Shown here: positions 58,415-64,000 of the stretch, in pieces
Layout: each line of letters begins with the position of its first letter
Position numbering within the stretch: the first letter of the stretch is position 1
Source: Nocardiopsis algeriensis
GTDB taxonomy: Bacteria > Actinomycetota > Actinomycetes > Streptosporangiales > Streptosporangiaceae
Direction of reading: 5' to 3'
NCBI RefSeq assembly: GCF_014203695.1
Contig: NZ_JACHJO010000012.1
Coordinates: forward strand, 62,001-126,000
DNA length: 64,000 nt
Position numbers and translations under genes: made by a program
Notes under the pieces: generated by a model
Told to the model about the DNA's origin: nothing
Database searches by the model: none
Seen by the model: only the letters and a program-made list of their open reading frames with translations

Positions 58415-59515
58415 CTATTCGTCGCTGGACCAGAGGACGTCGCCGGCCACGTGGACGGCCTCCAGGTAGCGCGGGTCGAAGAGGGGCTCCAGGTCGGGCA
58501 CGCTCTCGAGGGCGCCGTTGTCCACGAGGTTCTGCACCTCGGCCTCGGTCAGGTTCAGGTCGATGTAGCCGTTGATGGCGTCGTCGGGGGTGGAGGCCCG
58601 CACCAGCTCGCTCTCGGTGGCCCACACCTTCGCGTTGTGCTCGGCGTCGTAGGTGCCGCTCTCGTCCAGCTCGGCGGCGTAACCGACGCACTCCTCGGCG
58701 TTGCCCTCGCCCTGGCAGTAGTCCGAGGCCTTGGCCAGAGCCCGCAGGAAGTCCTCGACGACGGTCGGGTTCGCCTCGGCGAACTCGGGGCTGGTCGTCA
58801 TGACGCCGAAGGAACCGACGACGCCGAACTCCTCGGGCAGCCACTCCTTGTACTCCTCGCCCATGGCGGCGAGCTGGTGCGGCTCGTTGGAGCGGAACGC
58901 GGTCAGGGCCTGGACCTCGTCCCGGGGCAGGATGCTCGGGTCGTAGCCGGCGTCGACCTGCTCGATCTTGTCGAGGTCGACGCCCTCGGAGATCAGCATC
59001 GCCTCCAGCGGAGCGGGGGTCATGCTCTGGTGGCCCATGATCTGGCCCTCGAGCTCCTTGAGGTCCTCGACCTCGGGGCTCGTGAGCAGGATGGAGATCG
59101 GGACGTGGCCGTAGGTGGCGATGCCGATGATGTTGTGGTCGGCCTCGGAGGCCTGGACGACCTCGGCCTCGTTGCTCAGCGCGGTGAAGTGCGCGGTGCC
59201 CGCCGACACCAGCTGCGCGTTGGCCATGACGTCGCCCGTGCCGCCCTGGATCTCCACGTCCAGGCAGACGGCGTCGAAGTAGCCGAGGCTCTCGGCGGCG
59301 AAGACCTCCAGCTGGGTCACCGACGCCTGGTAGAAGTAGCCGGAGATGTAGGTGAGCTTCCCGGCCTCCTCGTTGGCCGCGCAGCGCTCGTCGTCGATGA
59401 CGGTGGCCACCGGGGTCTGGTCCCCTTCGGCGGTGCCGCCGCAGGCGGCGGTGAGCAGTACCGCGGCTGTGGCTGCCGCCGCACCCAGATGGCGGCGAGT
59501 GGTGGGGAAGGTCAT
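58415..59515 (-). CDS. NMT1/SsuA-type ABC transporter substrate-binding lipoprotein
   Basis: A 366-residue lipoprotein: lipobox LLTAAC (Cys about 25). The mature part has KLTYISGYFYQASVTQLEVFAAESLGYFDAVCLDVEIQGGTGDVMANAQLVSAG with the NMT1/THI5-like pattern, the group that binds pyrimidine precursors (ThiY/RibY), sulfonates and nitrate. Several cysteines suggest disulfides. Context with RutA/RutB-like enzymes makes a pyrimidine or related heterocycle the favoured ligand. Confidence 0.88.
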   Translation of the reverse strand: MTFPTTRRHLGAAAATAAVLLTAACGGTAEGDQTPVATVIDDERCAANEEAGKLTYISGYFYQASVTQLEVFAAESLGYFDAVCLDVEIQGGTGDVMANAQLVSAGTAHFTALSNEAEVVQASEADHNIIGIATYGHVPISILLTSPEVEDLKELEGQIMGHQSMTPAPLEAMLISEGVDLDKIEQVDAGYDPSILPRDEVQALTAFRSNEPHQLAAMGEEYKEWLPEEFGVVGSFGVMTTSPEFAEANPTVVEDFLRALAKASDYCQGEGNAEECVGYAAELDESGTYDAEHNAKVWATESELVRASTPDDAINGYIDLNLTEAEVQNLVDNGALESVPDLEPLFDPRYLEAVHVAGDVLWSSDE

Positions 59516-59548
59516 AAGGGGATTCCTTCGTGATGAGGGAGGGACGGT

Positions 59549-60403
59549 TCAGGACGAGGCGCGGCGCTGCGACTCGTGCCAGAAGAGAAGTCGGTGCTCG
59601 ATCGCGGTGACGAGAGCGAGCAGGAGCACGCCCAGCGCGGCGAGGCAGAAGATCGCCGAGTAGACGAAGTCGAGGCGGGCGGTCGAGGCGGCGTTGCTGA
59701 TCACCGTGCCGAGGCCTCCGGAGGACCCGGCGGTGACGAACTCGGCGACCACGGCGCCCACGATGGACAGGGGAAGGACCACTCGCAGCGCCGCGAGGGT
59801 GTAGGGGAGGCTGCTGGGGATCCTGAGCCGGAGGAGCACCTCGAGGCGGGAGGCGTGCAGTGTCTCGAAGACATGCAGGACCGGCGGAGGAACGGAGCGC
59901 AGCCCGGTGGCCACGTTGATCAGCACCGGGAAGAAGGTGATGATCGCGGTGACCACGACTTTGGGGGTCATGCCGAACCCGAAGGCGACCACCAGCGGAG
60001 GCGCCAGCGCCACGACCGGTGTCACGTTCAGGACCACGGCGAACGGCATGAGGGCACGGCGGACGACGGGGATCTCCGACATCACCAGCGCGAGCACGAA
60101 CGCGCTTCCCGCTCCGATGAGGGCACCGAGCAGGGCGATGCGGAGGGTCCGCCAGGCGTTCTCGAGGAAGACCAGGGGGCTGGTGACGAGCGCCGTGCCC
60201 ACCTCACCCAGTTCGGGGAGGATGTAGGGGTGCTCCGCCGCGACCGCGGTCCAGGCGGCGCCGAGGAGGAGGAGCACGGCGACGGCGGGCGTCCACGTGG
60301 CGGGGTGGAACGGGGAGCGGTTGCCCCGGCGCCGGGGACGGCGGGCCGGAGGTGCGGGACGCGAGGGGGCCGGCACGGTCCTGGCAGGGGTCTGGGTGGT
60401 CAT
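59549..60403 (-). CDS. ABC transporter permease (SsuC/TauC/ThiX type)
   Basis: A 284-residue permease with a long Arg/Pro-rich cytoplasmic N terminus (about 1-35) and six helices. The EAA loop is ASRLEVLLRLRIPSSLPYTLAALRVVLPLSIVGAVVAE near 195-232. ATG 60403. It lies 15 bases after the ATPase gene and 33 before the binding protein gene on the same strand. Confidence 0.9.
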   Translation of the reverse strand: MTTQTPARTVPAPSRPAPPARRPRRRGNRSPFHPATWTPAVAVLLLLGAAWTAVAAEHPYILPELGEVGTALVTSPLVFLENAWRTLRIALLGALIGAGSAFVLALVMSEIPVVRRALMPFAVVLNVTPVVALAPPLVVAFGFGMTPKVVVTAIITFFPVLINVATGLRSVPPPVLHVFETLHASRLEVLLRLRIPSSLPYTLAALRVVLPLSIVGAVVAEFVTAGSSGGLGTVISNAASTARLDFVYSAIFCLAALGVLLLALVTAIEHRLLFWHESQRRASS

Positions 60404-60418
60404 GTGGCTGCCTTCCGC

Positions 60419-61258
60419 TCAGAGCGCTACGAGGTCGTCGGGGGCGGCACCGGCCTGCCAGGCGGACTCGAGCGAGGCTCGGACCCGGTCCTCCATGGCG
60501 TGCATGCGCGGACTGTTGACCAGCGCGGTGTCCCGGGGGCGAGGGAGGTCGACCGGCAGGACCTCGTGGATGCGGCCCGGACGGGCGGACATGACGACGA
60601 TCTCGTCGGAGAGGGTGACCGCCTCGCGCACCGAGTGGGTGACGAAGACGACCGTGGTCGCCATGCGCTCCCACATGGCGAGAAGCTGGAGCTGGAGGGA
60701 CTCGCGGGTGAACTCGTCGAGCGCGGAGAAGGGCTCGTCCATGAGGAGAACCTCGGGGCGCATGCCGAAGGCGCGGGCGATGGCGACGCGCTGCTGCTGA
60801 CCGCCGGAGAGTTCGTGCGGGTACCGGTGGCCGAGCTCCCCGAGGCCGACCATGCGCAGCAGGTCGTCGGGGTCCTCGCCGCCCCGGCCCGCGCGGCGGT
60901 TGACCTTCTGGGGAAGCGCGATGTTGCGCCGGACGTTCTTCCAGGGCAGCAGGGCGGGGGTCTGCGGGACCAGACCGACGGCCTTGTTCGCGCACATGGC
61001 CTTGGGCGAGGTGCCGAAGACGGTGGCCTCACCGCTGTCGTAACCCTCCAGGCCGGCGATGACCCGGAGAAGGGTGGACTTGCCGCAACCGCTGGGACCG
61101 ATGAGGCTCACGAAGTGCCTGCGGGGGATGTCGATGCTGACGCGGTCGAGCGCCGGCCGGCTGGGGTCCCCGCCGGCGTAGGTCTTGGTGAGGTCGCGTA
61201 CCCGGATCAGGTCGCTTGCGGGGCGGCTCTCCCCGCTGTTGGTAGGGAAGGGTGTCAT
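60419..61258 (-). CDS. ABC transporter ATP-binding protein (SsuB/TauB/ThiZ type)
   Basis: A 279-residue ATPase: Walker A GPSGCGKST, Q-loop LVPQTPALLPWKNVRRNIALP, signature LSGGQQQRVAIARAF, Walker B VLLMDEPFSALD, H-loop VVFVTHSVREAVTLSD, all typical of the nitrate/sulfonate/pyrimidine-precursor subfamily. ATG 61258 has GAGGAG upstream and is preferred to a start at 61294. First gene of the five-gene minus-strand operon reaching 56600. Confidence 0.92.
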   Translation of the reverse strand: MTPFPTNSGESRPASDLIRVRDLTKTYAGGDPSRPALDRVSIDIPRRHFVSLIGPSGCGKSTLLRVIAGLEGYDSGEATVFGTSPKAMCANKAVGLVPQTPALLPWKNVRRNIALPQKVNRRAGRGGEDPDDLLRMVGLGELGHRYPHELSGGQQQRVAIARAFGMRPEVLLMDEPFSALDEFTRESLQLQLLAMWERMATTVVFVTHSVREAVTLSDEIVVMSARPGRIHEVLPVDLPRPRDTALVNSPRMHAMEDRVRASLESAWQAGAAPDDLVAL

Positions 61259-61555
61259 GCCCGCTCCTCGTCTTGTGTGAACGCATAATTGCACAGCGTG
61301 TTCATTGGAGGCATGTCTTCGGCCGGCACGGGGATCAGCCCGAGAGGCGCCGGAAAAGGGAACGGGAGACGCGGAAGCTCACCGCTCCGCGGGTGTGGAG
61401 TTCCACGGCAACACCCTCCAAGGATCAGTCCGTGGGCACCTTGCACCAGGGACAGTGGTGTGGAGAGCGGGTGGAAGACGTGTCGACGGCCCGCGGGAGT
61501 CTTGGGACGATGTGTGAAGTTAGGGGGCTTGGGTTAACCCGTCATGAAGGCTCCG
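61259..61555. promoter_or_regulatory. promoter region of the RutA/B-like transporter operon
   Basis: No credible gene. An AT-richer spot around 61275-61310 upstream of 61258 is the likely promoter. The right part lies downstream of the minus-strand gene ending at 61556. Confidence 0.4.
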
Positions 61556-61993
61556 TCACGTACCGATATCGAGCATCCGCACGTTCTGGCCCTCGTCGAC
61601 GAGTGCGACGGTGATCCCGTGGGAGGCGAGTGCACTTGGCAGCCAGGCACCGCGGCCGAAGAGCCTGGCGAGGGGTTCGCCGAGGACCAACAGCAGGCGT
61701 GCGTCGGGGAAGTGCGTGTCTCGCAGCCACGAGAGCTTGAAGGCGTCGGCGATCACCTTGTTGCGCTGCGCCGACTTCACCTGGCCCTGTACCGGTGAGC
61801 ACTGGACCAGGAGCTTCGGAGGGTTGCCGTCGGCAGCGTCGACCCCGACCCTGGTGCCGTCGGCGAGAGTGAACTCTCGCGGCGTCAGGTCGATGCCGAG
61901 CTGTGCGGACAGTACGCGGGCCAGCTCGGAGTTGTCCGAGCGCGAGGGCCGGGCGAGGGTGTCCGTGGACGGTTGTGTCGCTGGTTCCCCCAT
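61556..61993 (-). CDS. hypothetical protein with PD-(D/E)xK-like pattern (145 aa)
   Basis: Unrecognised. The segment VGVDAADGNPPKLLVQCSP, then VKSAQRNKVIADAFKLSWL and DARLLLVLGEPLARLF resembles the strand-strand-helix order of small restriction-like folds (Asp53-x...-Gln-x-Ser, then conserved Lys/Arg on a helix), but the core acidic residue is Gln and this may be coincidence. Basic theoretical charge in the helix suits DNA or ligand binding. ATG 61993. Confidence 0.55.
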   Translation of the reverse strand: MGEPATQPSTDTLARPSRSDNSELARVLSAQLGIDLTPREFTLADGTRVGVDAADGNPPKLLVQCSPVQGQVKSAQRNKVIADAFKLSWLRDTHFPDARLLLVLGEPLARLFGRGAWLPSALASHGITVALVDEGQNVRMLDIGT

Positions 61994-62468
61994 GTCACCG
62001 AGACTTTAGTGCATATGTAGGGCGTTCGTGTCTGGTGAGCGCGGTGCACCTCTTGTTGCGGCCGTTCCGGTATGTCTTTACCTGGGCTTTGTCGGATCGA
62101 GGTGTGACCTTATTCACAGGTTTGAGGTGTGGGGGTGGCCGGAGGAGAAACCCCTACGGGGTAGGCGTTCCCGAGCCCCGGCCGCCGCGGCTGCCCGGGC
62201 GAGGCCCTGGTTCCGTCTTTTGCCTGTTCGGCGGGTATTTTGACCAGATCCCTGCTCAGGTATTTCGCAGGCGGAACCGAGGAATTTCCTGGATCCGGGT
62301 CCGCGGGGAGTTGTCCGGAGAAGGGTGAAGGGACTTTCGGTCCTCTTTTTCGGGACTTGTGGCCAGGCCTCTGAGCTGCTTCAAGAGCTCGCAAAGCAGC
62401 GTGTCCGACCCGGAACGCCGGGTAGCAGGAGGCCAGCGGTGGAAGGGCCGCCGCGGAAAGGAACAGTC
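61994..62468. promoter_or_regulatory. upstream region of the manganese catalase gene
   Basis: No gene. It contains an AT-richer stretch (62065-62125) and GC-rich leader DNA. I could not fix a sigma-B-type promoter with confidence. Confidence 0.4.
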
Positions 62469-63383
62469 ATGTTCCGTCACACGAAGCACCTTCAGTTCGA
62501 AGCCAGACCCGAGGCACCCGACGCTCTCTTCGCCAAGAAGCTCCAAGAGCTCATCGGCGGCGCCTACGGGGAGATGACCGTCACGATGCAGTACCTCTTC
62601 CAGGGGTGGAACTGCCGGATGGAGGGCAAGTACAAGGACCTCATCATGGACGTGGCCACCGAGGAGATCGGCCACGTCGAGATGCTCGCCACCATGGTCG
62701 CCCGCCTGCTGGAGGGGGCGCCCTCGGAAACCGTGGCCAAGGCCGTGAAGGACCCGGCCGTGGCCGCCGTCGTGGGCGGCATGGACCCCCAGCAGGCCAT
62801 CGTCAGCGGTGGCGGCGCCACCCTGGCCGACTCCGTCGGAACGCCGTGGAACGGCAAGTACATCGTGGCCAGCGGCAACCTGCTCGCCGACTTCCGCGCG
62901 AACGTGGCGGCCGAGGCCCAGGGCAGGCTCCAGACCGCCCGCCTGTACAACATGACCGACGACCCCGGCGTCAAGGAGATGCTCAAGTTCAACCTGGCCA
63001 GGGACACCGTCCACCAGAACATGTGGCTGGCCGCGATCGAGGAGCTCCAGGAGGACGGCATCGAGGGCGAGATCGCCCCGACGGCCCTCTTCGACGAGGA
63101 GAACCAGGAGCACGCCAACACCATCTGGGGGCTCTCCGACGGCACCGAGGCCGCCCAGGGCCGGTGGGCGCACAGGCCCGCCCCGGACGGGCAGCACGAA
63201 CTGCGCTACCTCGACCAGCCCGACCCGCTCGGCGGCCCGGCCTCGGCCCCGCCGCCCGACCCGAAGCTGTACGGCAGCGTCGACGGCAGGATCGGTGAGG
63301 GATCGGTCCAGGGCCCGTCCAAGGCCACCAAGCCGGCCAAAGGAGAAGGGATGATGGGCAAGATCAAGGACGCCCTGGACTAG
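62469..63383 (+). CDS. manganese catalase family protein
   Basis: A 304-residue non-haem catalase. The dimanganese ligands fit the four-helix bundle: Glu35 in GAYGEMTVTMQYLFQGW, Glu66 and His69 in TEEIGHVEML, then Glu in VAAEAQGRLQTARLY and His in LARDTVHQNMW. The C-terminal 60 residues are Pro/Gly-rich with a final MMGKIKDALD helix. It breaks down hydrogen peroxide in the cytoplasm. ATG 62469 has GGAAAGGA upstream and a long leader, suggesting stress-regulated expression. Confidence 0.93.
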   Translation: MFRHTKHLQFEARPEAPDALFAKKLQELIGGAYGEMTVTMQYLFQGWNCRMEGKYKDLIMDVATEEIGHVEMLATMVARLLEGAPSETVAKAVKDPAVAAVVGGMDPQQAIVSGGGATLADSVGTPWNGKYIVASGNLLADFRANVAAEAQGRLQTARLYNMTDDPGVKEMLKFNLARDTVHQNMWLAAIEELQEDGIEGEIAPTALFDEENQEHANTIWGLSDGTEAAQGRWAHRPAPDGQHELRYLDQPDPLGGPASAPPPDPKLYGSVDGRIGEGSVQGPSKATKPAKGEGMMGKIKDALD

Positions 63384-63406
63384 GGGACAGGGGCGGGAGG
63401 AGCGGT

Positions 63407-64000
63407 ATGAGGGTGCACCGGCTGTGGCGGTCCGAGGAACCGGGTGACACGGCCCCTGCCCCTCCGCTGCCGGGCCCCGCCCTGATGCACCAGTCCTGGC
63501 GCGACGTCCTCTTCGTCCACTGGCCGGTGGACCCCGAGGACGTCGCGCCGCTCCTGCCTCCGCACACCCGCCCGGACACGCTGGACGGCGCCGCCCACGT
63601 CGGCCTGGTCGCCTTCCACGTCCCCGGCACCCGTGTCGCCGGGGTGCTTCCCGCGGGCTCCTTCGACGAGGTCAACGTCCGGGTCTACGCGGTCGACGGC
63701 CACGGGCGCCGCAGCACCGTCTTCCTGACCATGGACGTCAGCTCCGCCCACATCGCCGCCGCCGGCCGAGCGATCGCGGGTGTGCCCTACCTGTGGGCCG
63801 ACGTCTCCCTCCGCCAGGGGCCCGAGCGGCACGCGGGGGCGGTGCGCCGCCGCCTTCCGGCCGGCGCGGCCGCGCGGTGGTCCTTCAGAGTGGGGGAGCG
63901 GCTGGAGGAGACCCCGCCCCTGGAGGAGTTCCTCACCGCGCGCTGGGGCCTGCACGTCCGCCACCTGGGCGCCACGCTGTGGATCCGCAACCGCCACCGC
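63407..64000 (+). CDS. DUF2071 (YqjF-like) protein, 3' end beyond the window
   Basis: 198 codons are visible from ATG 63407 (GGGAGGAG upstream) without a stop. MHQSWRDVLFVHWPVDPEDVAPLLPPHTRPDTLDGAAHVGLVAF and the FDEVNVRVYAVDGHGRRSTVFLTMD segment are characteristic of DUF2071, an acetoacetate-decarboxylase-like fold of unknown role found in Bacillus YqjF. It begins 23 bases after the catalase stop and may share its transcript. Confidence 0.88.
   Translation, partial: MRVHRLWRSEEPGDTAPAPPLPGPALMHQSWRDVLFVHWPVDPEDVAPLLPPHTRPDTLDGAAHVGLVAFHVPGTRVAGVLPAGSFDEVNVRVYAVDGHGRRSTVFLTMDVSSAHIAAAGRAIAGVPYLWADVSLRQGPERHAGAVRRRLPAGAAARWSFRVGERLEETPPLEEFLTARWGLHVRHLGATLWIRNRHR

Overview
The window is high-GC actinobacterial chromosome. 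Several things point to the family Nocardiopsaceae (Nocardiopsis or a close relative) or another Streptosporangiales: strong GC3 bias, many GTG/TTG starts, GTGA/ATGA stop-start overlaps, DUF3140/DUF2795/DUF1360 stress genes, an Mtb-like dCTP deaminase, and a perfect Thermobifida-type CelR operator (TGGGAGCGCTCCCA) in front of a GH9 cellulase. The genus is an inference.

Layout. 0.2-1.6 kb: a tightly overlapping four-gene operon of unrecognised small proteins. 2.3-9.0 kb: an orphan gene, then a stress/sugar cluster (DUF3140, SDR oxidoreductase, GH15 glucoamylase/trehalase-like, DUF1360, PQQ-type sugar dehydrogenase). 9.1-13.4 kb: the CelR-boxed GH9 cellulase, an unknown, and a stand-alone HsdR-N-like nuclease domain. 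13.6-20.0 kb: a complete-looking catabolic operon (GntR regulator, TctC-TctB-TctA importer, DHDPS-family aldolase, dihydroxyacetone-kinase-family DhaK-DhaL fusion). 20.4-21.5 kb: two related small proteins, one of them membrane-anchored.

22-28.3 kb is the accessory zone. It holds a frameshifted repeat-rich gene coupled to an anti-sigma-type ATPase, three copies of an approximately 230-bp unit each carrying a 92-bp long palindrome, an Rpn/YhgA-type PD-(D/E)xK protein, another palindrome, an unknown, a Clp-N-domain protein, an XRE-DUF5919-like regulator and a 5'-truncated tyrosine integrase abutting the 3' end of tRNA-Gly(CCC). This looks like the decayed end of a tRNA-integrated element.

The right half is mostly housekeeping and transport: dcd; a glycine-betaine-type ABC operon (proV-proW-proX); a rhomboid protease; a dipeptide/oligopeptide ABC operon with a fused DppD-DppF ATPase; PBP4-type dacB; an SMR pump with TetR; an L,D-transpeptidase; NADAR, MarR and DoxX genes; nhaA divergent from an alpha/beta hydrolase, both carrying one identical 26-nt leader; an iron-siderophore ABC operon; a RutA/RutB-like pair with its own NMT1-type ABC importer; a manganese catalase; and a DUF2071 gene running off the right edge.

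Most promising leads: (1) the palindromic repeat array next to the Rpn-like nuclease; (2) the shared 26-nt leader of nhaA and the hydrolase; (3) the RutA/RutB-like plus ABC importer cluster; (4) the Tct/aldolase/DAK operon. All assignments come from reading the sequence. No database search was possible.
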